Assembly (NCBI RefSeq): GCF_005233875.1
Contig: NZ_SZPZ01000002.1
Coordinates: 1,426,001 to 1,490,000 of the forward strand
DNA length: 64,000 bases
Source of the DNA: Kribbella jiaozuonensis
GTDB taxonomy: Bacteria > Actinomycetota > Actinomycetes > Propionibacteriales > Kribbellaceae
Reading direction: 5' to 3'
The notes under the pieces were generated by a model. It made no database searches. It saw only the letters and a program-made list of their open reading frames with translations, and had not been told where the DNA came from. Of the stretch, positions 16,324-24,902 are shown piece by piece (the stretch's first letter is position 1; each line of letters starts with the position of its first letter). The position numbers and the translations under genes were made by a program.

Positions 16324-18405
16324 TCAGCTGAGGCCGAGCGTGTCCAGCTCCCAGGCCAGCGAGAACGCGACCTCACGCCAGGCGTCGTACCGCCCGCTGC
16401 GGCCGCCGTGACCGGCATCCATTTCGGTCTTCAGCAGTACGTCGGTGTCGCCGGTCGCGGTGGCGCGGAGTTTCGCCACCCACTTCGCCGGCTCGACGAA
16501 GAACACCCGGGTGTCGTTGAGGCTGGTGATCGCCAGGATGCGCGGATAGTGCTGCGCGGTGACGTTTTCGTACGGCGAGTAGGACTTCATGTACTCGTAG
16601 ACGGCTTTGTCCTCGAGCGGATTACCCCATTCCTCCCACTCGATCACGGTCAGCGGCAGCGACGGGTCGAGGATCGTGGTCAGTGCGTCCACGAACGGGA
16701 CCTCCGCGACGACTCCGCCGAATGCTTCCGGAGCCAGGTTCGCGATCGCGCCCATCAGCAGACCGCCGGCGCTGCCGCCCTGCGCGACGATCCGTGCCGG
16801 CCTCGTCCAGCCGGCCTGCACCAGGTGTTCCGCGGCCGCGATGAAGTCGGTGAACGTGTTCCGCTTGGTGAGCATCTTGCCGTCGTCGTACCAGTGCCGG
16901 CCGAGCTCGCCGCCGCCGCGCACGTGTGCGATCGCGAACACCACGCCGCGGTCGAGCAGCGACAGCCGCGGGATCGAGAACCACGGATCCATCGACGACT
17001 CGTACGACCCGTAGCCGTACAGCACGACCGGCGCGTTCCCGTCCTTCGCGACGTCCTTGCGCGCGACCATCGAGATCGGCACCTTCGTCCCGTCCGGCGC
17101 CGTCGCCCACTCGCGGTACTGCGTGTACGCGGTCAGGTCCACGCCGCCGAGCACGGGCTGCTGCTTCAGCAGTCGCCGCTCGCCGGTCGCGACATCCACG
17201 TCGTACGTCGAACCCGGCGTGACCAGCGACGTGTACCCGAAGCGGTACCGGGTGTCGTGCCACTCGTCGTTGCGCCCGGGGGAGACCGTGTAGATCGGCT
17301 CGTCGAACTCCAGTACTTCGGGATCGCCGAAGCTGCCGTCCGACCGGCGCATGATCGCGAGCTCGGTCAGCGCGTTGCGGCGCCGGTACAGGATCACGTG
17401 GTCGGCGAACGCGTCGGTGCCGAGCAGCCGGCTCGTCTCGTCGCCCTCGATCAGCGTGGTCCAGTCGCCGGGGGAGTCGAGCGGCGCGGAGGCCAACGAG
17501 AAGTTGGCGGCGTCCGCGTTGTGCGTGATCAGGAGCTGGTCGCCCGCGTGCTCGACGTCGTACTCGACACCCTCGCGGCGCGGCCGTACGACGACCGCCT
17601 CGCCCGTCGGGTCGCTTGCGTCGAGCAGCCAGACCTCGCTGGTGAGCTTGCTGCCGAGCGCGATCATGATCGCCTGCTCGTTGCGGGTGAGGTCGACGCC
17701 GACCCAGAACCGCTCGTCCGGCTCCTCCATCACCAGTACGTCGTCCGTGGCGCCGAGTGCGTGCCGCCAGACCTGGTACGGGCGCCAGGCGTCGTCGACC
17801 TTCGTGTAGAAGATCGTCGAGCCGTCCGCGGACCAGGCCGAGCCGTAGTGCACCTCGGGCAGCTCGTCTGGCAGCAGCTCGCCGGTGCTCAGGTCCTTGA
17901 TCCGCAGCGTGAACCGCTCGTCGCCCTTGAGGTCGACGGAGTACGCGAGCAGGCGGCCGTCGGGGGAGACGTCGACAGTGCCGAGCGAGAAGAACTCGGA
18001 GTCGCCGGCCACCTCGTTCCCGTCCAGCATCACCTCTTCGCCGGCGATCTCGCCGTCGGTCGCGGGCGGCTCGTCGCCGTCCACCTTGACCCGGCAGTGC
18101 AGGGAGTACTGCTGGCCCTCGATCGTGCGCGAGTAGTACCAGTACCCGCCGCGCCGCGCCGGAACGCTCAGGTCGGTCTGCAGCGTCCGGTCCGAGATCT
18201 CCTTGAAGATTGCCTCACGCAACGATTCCAGATGCGCCGTCCGCGCCTCGGTGTACGCGTTCTCGGCACGCAGGTACCCCAGCACCTCGTCATCGGTCTT
18301 GTCCCGCAACCACTCGTACTCGTCGACGAACACATCGCCGTGATGCACCCGCTCGACCGGCTTGCGGGCAGCAACCGGCGGCGTAACAGAAGAAGTCTCG
18401 GACAT
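16324..18405 (-). CDS. S9 family peptidase, oligopeptidase B type
   Basis: A 693-residue prolyl-oligopeptidase-family enzyme. Residues up to about 420 form the beta-propeller that filters peptides. The C-terminal hydrolase domain has the nucleophile in GGSAGGLLMGA (Ser near 545), the acid in SLNDTRVFF (Asp near 631) and the His in MDAGHGGRSGRYD (near 666). The order HVRGGGELGRHWYDDGK before the Ser is typical of oligopeptidase B, which cuts short peptides after Arg or Lys in the cytoplasm. No signal peptide. Its own terminator follows. It lies 23 bp beyond the end of exonuclease III on the same strand. Confidence 0.93.
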   Translation of the reverse strand: MSETSSVTPPVAARKPVERVHHGDVFVDEYEWLRDKTDDEVLGYLRAENAYTEARTAHLESLREAIFKEISDRTLQTDLSVPARRGGYWYYSRTIEGQQYSLHCRVKVDGDEPPATDGEIAGEEVMLDGNEVAGDSEFFSLGTVDVSPDGRLLAYSVDLKGDERFTLRIKDLSTGELLPDELPEVHYGSAWSADGSTIFYTKVDDAWRPYQVWRHALGATDDVLVMEEPDERFWVGVDLTRNEQAIMIALGSKLTSEVWLLDASDPTGEAVVVRPRREGVEYDVEHAGDQLLITHNADAANFSLASAPLDSPGDWTTLIEGDETSRLLGTDAFADHVILYRRRNALTELAIMRRSDGSFGDPEVLEFDEPIYTVSPGRNDEWHDTRYRFGYTSLVTPGSTYDVDVATGERRLLKQQPVLGGVDLTAYTQYREWATAPDGTKVPISMVARKDVAKDGNAPVVLYGYGSYESSMDPWFSIPRLSLLDRGVVFAIAHVRGGGELGRHWYDDGKMLTKRNTFTDFIAAAEHLVQAGWTRPARIVAQGGSAGGLLMGAIANLAPEAFGGVVAEVPFVDALTTILDPSLPLTVIEWEEWGNPLEDKAVYEYMKSYSPYENVTAQHYPRILAITSLNDTRVFFVEPAKWVAKLRATATGDTDVLLKTEMDAGHGGRSGRYDAWREVAFSLAWELDTLGLS

Positions 18406-18428
18406 GCCGCGAGACTACCCGGCGAGAT

Positions 18429-19232
18429 TCAGATCGAGTACGTCGCGACGACTGGCGCGTGGTCGCTCCAGCGTTCGGCGTACGTCGGGGCGCGGTCGAT
18501 GACGCAGCTGTTGGCCGCCGAGGCCAGCTCGGGGGAGGTGATCTGGTAGTCGATGCGCCAGCCGGCGTCGTTGTCGAAGGCCTTGCCGCGCCAGGACCAC
18601 CACGAGTACGGGCCGGGTCCTTCGCCGCCGAAGCGGCGGCCGAGGTCGACCCAGCCGGCCTCGAACAGGCGGTCCATCCAGGCGCGTTCCTCTGGCAGGA
18701 AGCCGCTCTTCTTGCGGTTGGCCTTCCAGGCCTTCAGGTCCTCCTCGCGATGGGCGATGTTCAGGTCGCCGCACATCAGCACGTGCCGGCCGTCGGCGCG
18801 CAGTTCGGTCAGCCGGGCGGTGATCGCGTCGAGGAACGCGTACTTCTCCTCCTGCCGCGGCGGCGTCTCGAACTCGCCGGTGAACACGTACGTGCTCACC
18901 GCGGTCAGCGTCGAACCGTCATCCAGTACGACGTCCGCCTCGACCCACCGCCCGCATCCGGCGAACCGCTCCGGACCGATCTCGCCGCGCTCGTCCTTGA
19001 TCGGCCGCCGGCTCGCGACCGCGACACCGGCGCGTCCCTTGTGCCCATCGATCGCAGGCTCGGCATGCGCGATGTTCCAGTCGCCGCCGAGCAGCTCCCG
19101 AAGTACGTCGTCCGTCGCCCGCACTTCCTGCATCAGCAACAAGTCCGGATCCGTGTCGTCCAGCCACGGCTGCATCCCGCGCCGGAAGGCGGCCCTGATC
19201 CCGTTCACATTCACCGTGGCAACCGTCAGCAC
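18429..19232 (-). CDS. xthA: exodeoxyribonuclease III
   Basis: A 267-residue endonuclease/exonuclease/phosphatase-fold enzyme. It begins MLTVATVNVNGIRAAFRRG, with the metal-binding Asn in VNVNGIR, the Glu in LLMQEVRA (near 36), the CGDLNIAHREED active loop (Asp/Asn near 154-156) and the terminal SDHAPVVATY (Asp-His pair). It cuts abasic sites and removes 3' blocks in base-excision repair. It precedes oligopeptidase B on the same strand. The upstream membrane gene would end about 10 bp before it if a frameshift is corrected. Confidence 0.93.
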   Translation of the reverse strand: MLTVATVNVNGIRAAFRRGMQPWLDDTDPDLLLMQEVRATDDVLRELLGGDWNIAHAEPAIDGHKGRAGVAVASRRPIKDERGEIGPERFAGCGRWVEADVVLDDGSTLTAVSTYVFTGEFETPPRQEEKYAFLDAITARLTELRADGRHVLMCGDLNIAHREEDLKAWKANRKKSGFLPEERAWMDRLFEAGWVDLGRRFGGEGPGPYSWWSWRGKAFDNDAGWRIDYQITSPELASAANSCVIDRAPTYAERWSDHAPVVATYSI

Positions 19233-19241
19233 GCGGGAACC

Positions 19242-19704
19242 TTACCCTCTGTGGTGCCCCGGCTTGACGACCATGAGCCAGCACGACCAGCCAGAGCAGC
19301 GCGAAGATCCCGGACGTCATCGACAGCAGCTTCGCCTTCGACAGCACGGCACTGCGCTCCTCGGCCGTCCCGCCTGCGGCCGCCAGCACCTTCGACTGCG
19401 CGGGCGCGACGAGGTAGGCGAGCACCAGCGCCGCGACGAGTGTCAGCACGATCGAGATGATCAGCCAGGCCTCGCCCATGACGTCCATGCTGCCCGCGAG
19501 CGCGAACCCGAAGACCGGCACAGCGAGACTGGCCCAGGCGTAGACGTTGGTGATCCGGTGCAGCACCTGCAGTCCGCCCACCTCCGGGGTCTCGGCCGTC
19601 AGCGTGCGCTTGGCGGTCGACGGGAACATGCTGGTCGCGACGGTGACCGGGCCGACGCAGAGGATCGCGGCGAGGATGTGGACCGTCAGGAAGAACTTGT
19701 TCAT
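19242..19704 (-). CDS. four-helix membrane protein (DUF2269-like), apparent frameshift near its end
   Basis: Starting at ATG 19704 (MNKFFLTVHILAAILCVGP), the protein has four hydrophobic helices, typical of small DUF2269-type membrane proteins. After FALLWLVVLA the open frame runs on for about 125 residues into the exonuclease III gene in another frame, which is unlikely to be real protein. One base away, at about 19271-19283, the other frame reads MVVKPGHHRG then stops at 19242, the usual kind of ending for this family. So a single-base indel (true mutation or sequencing error) is suspected. It begins 5 bp after the TetR stop and is probably in its operon. Confidence 0.6.
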
Positions 19705-19709
19705 CACGC

Positions 19710-20294
19710 TCACTCGGAAGTCGTCGTGAGGATCGCGTCCAGGGACTGCTCGCACAGGTGTTCAAGAGCGTCCGGCGAAACGGTCGGGGAGTCGATCCAC
19801 ACCAGGAGGGTCTGTTCGACGTAACCCTGCCAGCCGTGGCAGGCGAGCTCGACGACGGGGGTGACTTCGATGCCACGCTCCGCAACCGCGCTGATCACCC
19901 ACTGGCTGAACACGCGGCGGAGGTCGGAGTGCAGCGCGCGGATCTCGGGGTCGCCGGCGGCCGACATCAGCAGCGTGGCGCGATAGAGCTGCGGTGCTTC
20001 GAGTACGGCGCGGACGAACGCGCGGATGCCTGACCGGAGCTGCTCGTCAGGTGGCAGCGACGGGTCCGGGGCGGTCCGCAGCATGACCTCCGCGGCGGCC
20101 TCCTCGATCACGGCGTACTGGAACTTCTTCTTCGAGCCGAAGTAGTGGAACAGCAGAGCGGGGGAGACGCCGGCCTCCGCAGCGACCAGTTCGACCGTCA
20201 GCTCGCGATGCGGATCGGCGAGCAGCACCCGCCGCGCCGCCGCGAGGATCTGCGCCCGCCGCTCGTCTGGGCGCAGTCGCGAGGTCTGGGTCAT
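19710..20294 (-). CDS. TetR/AcrR family transcriptional regulator
   Basis: A 194-residue repressor. The helix-turn-helix spans about residues 28-55 (VELVAAEAGVSPALLFHYFG and SKKKFQYAV), followed by an all-helical ligand domain. It is divergent from the SDR operon at 20368 and the 73-bp gap holds two TTGAG-N6-CTCAA type operators, so it most likely represses both sides. The membrane gene follows 5 bp after its stop. The operon it faces looks lipid-linked, so an acyl or hydrophobic ligand is plausible, but this is inference. Confidence 0.88.
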   Translation of the reverse strand: MTQTSRLRPDERRAQILAAARRVLLADPHRELTVELVAAEAGVSPALLFHYFGSKKKFQYAVIEEAAAEVMLRTAPDPSLPPDEQLRSGIRAFVRAVLEAPQLYRATLLMSAAGDPEIRALHSDLRRVFSQWVISAVAERGIEVTPVVELACHGWQGYVEQTLLVWIDSPTVSPDALEHLCEQSLDAILTTTSE

Positions 20295-20306
20295 ACCCGC
20301 AGTCTA

Positions 20307-20353
20307 TTGAGTAATCGGTCAACAAGCACTTACTGTTGAGTATCTGCTCAACA
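20307..20353. promoter_or_regulatory. twin TetR operators
   Basis: Site 1 at 20307-20322 (TTGAG-N6-GTCAA) and site 2 at 20334-20353 (TGTTGAG-TATCTG-CTCAACA, perfect 7-bp arms) lie 29 bp apart centre to centre between the divergent TetR and SDR starts. Confidence 0.65.
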
Positions 20354-20367
20354 AGCTGGAGGTTCAG

Positions 20368-21261
20368 ATGCGTCCGTTAGCCGGTCAAGTCGTCCTCATC
20401 ACCGGCGCCTCGCGGGGGATCGGAGCCGCGGTGGCCCGGAAGTTGGCGAGCGAGGGTGCGAAGCTCGCACTGGTCGGTCTGGAGCCGGACGAACTGAAGA
20501 AGGTCGCCGAGGACTGCGGCCCGGACGCAGGCTGGTGGGAGGCCGACGTCACCGACACCGACTCGCTGCGGACCGCGGTCGAGGGTGTCGTCGAGCGCTA
20601 CGGCCGCATCGACGTCGTGATGGCGAACGCCGGTATCGCCGCGCCGGGCTTCAGCCGCAGCATGGACCCGAATGCGTGGGAGCGGGTCGTCGACGTCGAT
20701 CTGTACGGCGTCTGGCGCACGGTGCACCTCACGCTCCCGTACCTGCTCGAGAGCAAGGGCTACCTGCTGCTGGTCTCGTCCCTCGCCGCGATCGTGCACA
20801 TTCCCGGACTCGCGTCGTACAACGTCTCCAAGGCCGGCGTCGAGGCGCTGGGGGACACGCTGCGGCCGGAGCTCAGGCATCTCGGCGTACGGGTCGGTGT
20901 CGCGCACATGACCTTCGTCGACACCGACATGGTGCGCGGAGCGGACGCGCATCCGGTGTTCGGCCGGGTGCGGACCGGGATGCCGCTGGCGAGTAAGACG
21001 TATCCGCTGGAGTTCGCGGTCGGCAAGTTCGCCGACGGCATCAAGAAGCGTTCACGGACCGTGCACGTACCGGGCTGGATCGGCGCGCTGAAGGTTGTCC
21101 GCTGGGCGATCCCGCACCTGATCGAGTTGGGATCGCGGTTCAGCGTGCCGAAGGCGGACGCGGCCGCGCTGGCTGATATCCAGGCGCGCGGGGCCGAGGC
21201 GTCATCAAGGCCGACTGGCGCCGGCGGCCTGGCCGACTCGGAGAAGGCTGCGCACAAATGA
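20368..21261 (+). CDS. SDR family NAD(P)-dependent oxidoreductase
   Basis: A 297-residue short-chain dehydrogenase. The cofactor loop TGASRGIG is at 12-19, NAGI at 87-90 and the catalytic set Ser138, Tyr151 and Lys155 (YNVSK) is complete. A longer C-terminal part (VHVPGWIGALKVVRWAIPHLI) gives it the length and amphipathic tail common in mycobacterial-type lipid SDRs. It starts after GGAGG and overlaps the next gene by 4 bp (ATGA). With the reductase and hydrolase that follow it forms an operon controlled by the divergent TetR. It probably acts on a fatty-acyl or related lipid alcohol; the substrate is not proven. Confidence 0.9.
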   Translation: MRPLAGQVVLITGASRGIGAAVARKLASEGAKLALVGLEPDELKKVAEDCGPDAGWWEADVTDTDSLRTAVEGVVERYGRIDVVMANAGIAAPGFSRSMDPNAWERVVDVDLYGVWRTVHLTLPYLLESKGYLLLVSSLAAIVHIPGLASYNVSKAGVEALGDTLRPELRHLGVRVGVAHMTFVDTDMVRGADAHPVFGRVRTGMPLASKTYPLEFAVGKFADGIKKRSRTVHVPGWIGALKVVRWAIPHLIELGSRFSVPKADAAALADIQARGAEASSRPTGAGGLADSEKAAHK

Positions 21262-22394
21262 GCCGCGAGTACGACGTCGTCCTGCTCGGCGCGAGCGGAT
21301 TCACCGGCGCGCTCACTGCGGAGTACCTGGAGAAGAACGCACCGGACGGGCTCCGCTGGGCCGTTGCCGGACGCAACAAAGCGAAGCTGGAACGGTTCGG
21401 CAAGGACATCCTGCACGCGGACGTGACCGATCCTGAGTCCCTGCGTGCCTTGGCCGAGTCGACCAAGGTCGTCGCGACGACGGTCGGGCCTTACATACAG
21501 TACGGCGAACCGCTCGTGGCCGCGTGCGCCGAGGCGGGCACGGACTACCTCGACCTCACCGGCGAGCCCGAGTTCACCGACCGCATGTACGTGCTCTACC
21601 ACGAGCGCGCGAAGCAGACCGGCGCCCGGATCATCCACGCCTGCGGCTTCGACTCGATCCCGTACGACCTCGGAGTTCAGTACACCGTCGAGCAACTGCC
21701 CGAGGGCGTGCCGATCCAGGTCGACGGTCTGTTGCGGGCCGGCGGTCGACCGTCCGGCGGGACGTTCCACACCGCGATCACCGCGTTCTCCCGTCCGAAG
21801 CAGAACCTCGAGGCGCACCGGGCCCGCAGGCAGGCTGAGCCGCGACCGGAAGGGCGCCAGGCGCGGGCCGTCTCCGGGCGGATCCACCGCCAGCAGGGGT
21901 TCTGGGCGGTGCCGCTGCCGACCATCGATCCGCAGATCGTCGCCTACTCCGCGCGGCTGCTGGACCGCTACGGCCCCGACTTCCGCTACTCGCACTACGC
22001 GGCGATGGACCGTCTCCCGAAGGTTGCCGCGGGCATCGGTGGGGTCGGCTTGCTGATCGCCGGCGCGCAGATCCCGCCGGTGCGGAAGGCGATGCTGAAC
22101 CGGCTGCAGCCCGGCGACGGGCCGAGCCCGGAACGCCGGGCGCGGTCGTGGTTCAACGTGCGGTTCGTCGGCCGTGGCGGTGGCAAGCAGGTGATCACCG
22201 AGGTCGCCGGCCGCGATCCCGGGTACGACGAGACCGCGAAGATGCTCGGCGAGAGCGCACTGTGCCTCGCACTCGACGACCTGCCGGAGACAGCCGGCCA
22301 GACCACGACGGCCGCCGCGATGGGACCCGCTCTCCGCGAGCGACTGGTGAAAGCGGGGATGACCTTTGCCACCCTCGAAGTCGACCACTACTAG
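21258..22394 (+). CDS. saccharopine-dehydrogenase-like trans-acting enoyl reductase family protein
   Basis: A 378-residue Rossmann protein with the cofactor loop LLGASGFTG at residues 9-17, AVAGRNKAKLE near 35 and ATTVGPYIQYGEPLVAAC near 75. This order fits the saccharopine dehydrogenase-like family that includes the mycobacterial trans-acting enoyl reductase of phenolphthiocerol synthesis and related membrane-linked reductases. It starts within the SDR stop (ATGA) and overlaps the next gene start by 29 bp. In this operon a role in reducing an unsaturated acyl or polyketide lipid is plausible but unproven. Confidence 0.85.
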   Translation: MSREYDVVLLGASGFTGALTAEYLEKNAPDGLRWAVAGRNKAKLERFGKDILHADVTDPESLRALAESTKVVATTVGPYIQYGEPLVAACAEAGTDYLDLTGEPEFTDRMYVLYHERAKQTGARIIHACGFDSIPYDLGVQYTVEQLPEGVPIQVDGLLRAGGRPSGGTFHTAITAFSRPKQNLEAHRARRQAEPRPEGRQARAVSGRIHRQQGFWAVPLPTIDPQIVAYSARLLDRYGPDFRYSHYAAMDRLPKVAAGIGGVGLLIAGAQIPPVRKAMLNRLQPGDGPSPERRARSWFNVRFVGRGGGKQVITEVAGRDPGYDETAKMLGESALCLALDDLPETAGQTTTAAAMGPALRERLVKAGMTFATLEVDHY

Positions 22395-23220
22395 CCGCGA
22401 CGGCACCCGCATCGCCGTCTACGACTACGGCAACCCGGATGCTCCGACGCTGATCTGCGTCCACGGCTACCCGGACAACGCCTCGCTGTGGGAGCCGGTC
22501 GCCGAACGCCTCACCGCCGACTTCCACGTCGTCACGTACGACGTCCGCGGCGCCGGCACCTCCGATCAACCGTCTGCCACGTCCGCTTACACGCTTGACC
22601 GTCTGCAGGAGGACTTCGAAGCAGTCCTCGAGCACACCGCACCCAACCAACCTGTGCACGTCCTGGCCCACGACTGGGGCTCGATCCAGGCCTGGCACTT
22701 CATCACAGACCCCGAGCTCCAGGCAAAGAGCGCGTCCTTCACGTCCATCTCAGGGCCGTCACTGGATCACGCCGGCTACTTCCTCCGCCGCCGGAACCGC
22801 GCCGCCCTCCGCCAGCTCCTGCACTCCTGGTACATCTTCTACTTCCACCTCCCATGGTTACCGGAGCTCGCCTGGCGCAAGGGCTGGGCGCATCGGGCCT
22901 TCAACCGGCTCGAGCAGCAGGACGCCGAGGAGAACCGCTCGATCGGCGACTACGTGCACGGCATGAAGCTGTACCGCGCCAACGTCCTGCCACGGCTGAT
23001 CCGCCCGGCACAGCGGAGTACCGACGTACCTGTGCTGGCTGTGTCTCCCGACGCCGACCCGTTCGTCACGACCCCGCTGCAGACCGAGATCGCGCGGTGG
23101 GCGCCCAATCTGACGGTGAAGGTGGTCAGGGGCGGCCACTGGATGCCCCGGAACGATCCCGGACTTGTTGCCGAGTTGGTGCGGCAACACACCCGTGAGG
23201 TGGCAGGCTTGGAAGCATGA
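22366..23220 (+). CDS. alpha/beta hydrolase with Asp nucleophile (epoxide-hydrolase/EphD-like)
   Basis: A 284-residue hydrolase. The oxyanion motif is HGYP at 34-37 and the elbow reads AHDWGS with Asp103 as nucleophile, as in epoxide hydrolases and haloalkane dehalogenases; the C-terminal His is in VRGGHWMP. Mycobacterial EphD is a fusion of this domain with an SDR, and here the two are separate genes of one operon. It starts with TTG at 22366, inside the preceding gene; no ATG or GTG lies in frame near it. The C-terminus overlaps YccF by 4 bp. It probably opens an epoxide or similar electrophile in a lipid. Confidence 0.85.
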   Translation: MPPSKSTTTSRDGTRIAVYDYGNPDAPTLICVHGYPDNASLWEPVAERLTADFHVVTYDVRGAGTSDQPSATSAYTLDRLQEDFEAVLEHTAPNQPVHVLAHDWGSIQAWHFITDPELQAKSASFTSISGPSLDHAGYFLRRRNRAALRQLLHSWYIFYFHLPWLPELAWRKGWAHRAFNRLEQQDAEENRSIGDYVHGMKLYRANVLPRLIRPAQRSTDVPVLAVSPDADPFVTTPLQTEIARWAPNLTVKVVRGGHWMPRNDPGLVAELVRQHTREVAGLEA

Positions 23221-23609
23221 AGACGCTTCTCAACCTGATCTGGCTGGTGCTGGCCGGATTCTGGCTGGCTGTCGGGTACGCGGTCGCCGGCATCATCTGC
23301 TGCGTGCTGATCGTGACGATCCCGTTCGGCATCGCGTCGTTCCGGATCGCCGGCTACACCCTGTGGCCGTTCGGCCGGACCGTGGTCGACAAGCCGAGCG
23401 CCGGCGCGGGCGCGCTGCTCGGCAACATCATCTGGATCATCTTCGCCGGCTGGTGGCTCGCGCTCGGCCACCTCACCACCGGGATCGCGCTCTGCCTGAC
23501 GGTCATCGGCATCCCGCTCGGCATCGCAAACTTCAAGCTGATCCCGGTCTCGCTGCTGCCGCTGGGCAAGGAGATCGTGCCGAGCAATCAGCCCTTCGCC
23601 ACCCGGTGA
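23217..23609 (+). CDS. YccF domain-containing membrane protein
   Basis: A 130-residue protein with two copies of the YccF (DUF307) module, each with a hydrophobic helix and a TIPFGIASFRI / TVIGIPLGIANFKL motif. Four helices are predicted. The molecular function is not established; in other genomes it is a small inner-membrane protein. Both ends overlap neighbours (ATGA at the start, GTGA at the end), so it is tightly coupled in the operon between a hydrolase and a metallo-hydrolase. Confidence 0.88.
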   Translation: MKTLLNLIWLVLAGFWLAVGYAVAGIICCVLIVTIPFGIASFRIAGYTLWPFGRTVVDKPSAGAGALLGNIIWIIFAGWWLALGHLTTGIALCLTVIGIPLGIANFKLIPVSLLPLGKEIVPSNQPFATR

Positions 23610-24328
23610 GGTCGCTGACCGTTCTCGGCTCCTGCGGCGCCTGGCCGGAAGCAGGGCGGGCGTGTGCCGGGTTCCTGGTCGAGTACGACGGCTTCCGGGT
23701 TGTGCTCGACCTCGGGTACGCCGCGTTGCCGCGCCTGCTCGAGCATTGTCCTCACGGTGAGGTGGATGCGGTGGTGGTGACTCACCAGCACCCGGATCAC
23801 TGCGTGGATGTCAGCGGTCTGGCTCGAGTGAGGTACTACGAGGCTCCGGACGCTCCGCCGATTCCGCTGTACTGCACGCCGGGGACTCTGGACGTACTGC
23901 GGGCGCTCGAGCCCAACCCCGACCCGGCCGAGGTCTTCGCGGTGCGCGATCTCGCGTCGACGAAGCAGATCGGGCCGTTCGAGGTGCTGACCGTGGAACT
24001 GCCGCATTACAAGACGAATTTCGGGGTCCGGCTGAGCACGCCAGAAATGTCGGTCGCGTACACCGGTGACAGCGGCCCTTCAGCTGAGCTGACAAAGCTC
24101 GCCGAGGGGACCGACGTGTTCATCTCGGACGCGACCTACCAAGGTCAGTCGAACGACAGCTATCTGATGACAGCCGCCGAGGCCGCGAGGGGTGCGCGCG
24201 GAGCCCGGCGGCTCGTGCTGACGCACTTCTGGCCGGGCTCCGACCGCTCGATCTCGGTGCGGGAGGCTCAGGCTGAGTTCGACGGCGAGGTCATCGCCGC
24301 CGAGGAAGGTCTCGTCCTCGGCCTGTGA
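23606..24328 (+). CDS. MBL-fold metallo-hydrolase
   Basis: A 240-residue metallo-beta-lactamase-fold enzyme. The zinc motif is THQHPDHCVD with His60, His62, Asp64 and His65; further ligands are likely His in VELPHYKTNF, Asp in AYTGDSGPS and His in VLTHFWPGSD. The order resembles RNase Z/phosphodiesterase-like MBL proteins without the tRNA-binding arm. GTG 23606 overlaps the YccF stop (GTGA). Its end is 6 bp from the convergent hemerythrin gene. It may be the last gene of the TetR-controlled operon; substrate unknown. Confidence 0.88.
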   Translation: MRSLTVLGSCGAWPEAGRACAGFLVEYDGFRVVLDLGYAALPRLLEHCPHGEVDAVVVTHQHPDHCVDVSGLARVRYYEAPDAPPIPLYCTPGTLDVLRALEPNPDPAEVFAVRDLASTKQIGPFEVLTVELPHYKTNFGVRLSTPEMSVAYTGDSGPSAELTKLAEGTDVFISDATYQGQSNDSYLMTAAEAARGARGARRLVLTHFWPGSDRSISVREAQAEFDGEVIAAEEGLVLGL

Positions 24329-24334
24329 CGCCGG

Positions 24335-24850
24335 CTACTTCTTCGCGGCCTCGACGATCTTGCGGACGTTCGCGATGTCGCCGCAGCCGGAGTCGATCAG
24401 CCGGGCTCGCTCTTCGGCGAACGTGTCGCCGAGGTCGCGGCGTACCTTCTCGGAGACGTCGGTGCGGGCCGGGTTCAGCACGTCGCGCTCTTCTTCGTCG
24501 AGGTGATGGGTGAGAGCCTCGGACAGCTCGTGCAGCTTGGAACTGAACTCCTCGCTGCCGGTGTCGTCGACCTCCATCAGGTCGAGCAGCGCCTCGTTGC
24601 CCTCGTCGTGCTCGTGCTCGGAGTGTTCGACCTCTTCGGCGTCGATCGCGTCCTTGCGCCGCAGCGTGGGGTAGACCTTCGACTCCTCCGCCTCGGCATG
24701 GGCGATCAGGACCGTGGCCAGATCGGCGAGCACTGCCTCGCGGTCGCTCGTGACGTCGCGCAGTTCGCGAAGCGCCTCTTCGAACCAGCGGTGATCGGCG
24801 AGGATGATCTCGACCACGTCGCCACCCGCCGCCGGAAGAATCTTCGGCAT
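24335..24850 (-). CDS. hemerythrin HHE cation-binding domain protein
   Basis: A 171-residue protein. The iron ligands of a HHE four-helix bundle are visible: His20 (LADHRWFEEAL), His51 and Glu55 (LIAHAEAEES), His78/81 and His115/116 with Glu120 (LTHHLDEEERDVL). Such proteins bind di-iron and sense or handle oxygen, nitric oxide or peroxide in the cytoplasm. ATG 24850 (MPKILPA) is the start; the longer reading upstream overlaps the divergent DDAH gene. It is convergent with the MBL gene and divergent from DDAH with 52 bp between. Confidence 0.88.
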   Translation of the reverse strand: MPKILPAAGGDVVEIILADHRWFEEALRELRDVTSDREAVLADLATVLIAHAEAEESKVYPTLRRKDAIDAEEVEHSEHEHDEGNEALLDLMEVDDTGSEEFSSKLHELSEALTHHLDEEERDVLNPARTDVSEKVRRDLGDTFAEERARLIDSGCGDIANVRKIVEAAKK

Positions 24851-24902
24851 CCCGTTGTCTCCTTCGCTCGGATGCCTCCTGGTACCCGGATAACCTCCCG
24901 AT

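Noticed and set aside
18919-19241. C-terminal continuation of the membrane-protein frame into exonuclease III
   Set aside because: Arg/Gly-rich out-of-frame translation over a well-conserved gene; a frameshift is simpler.
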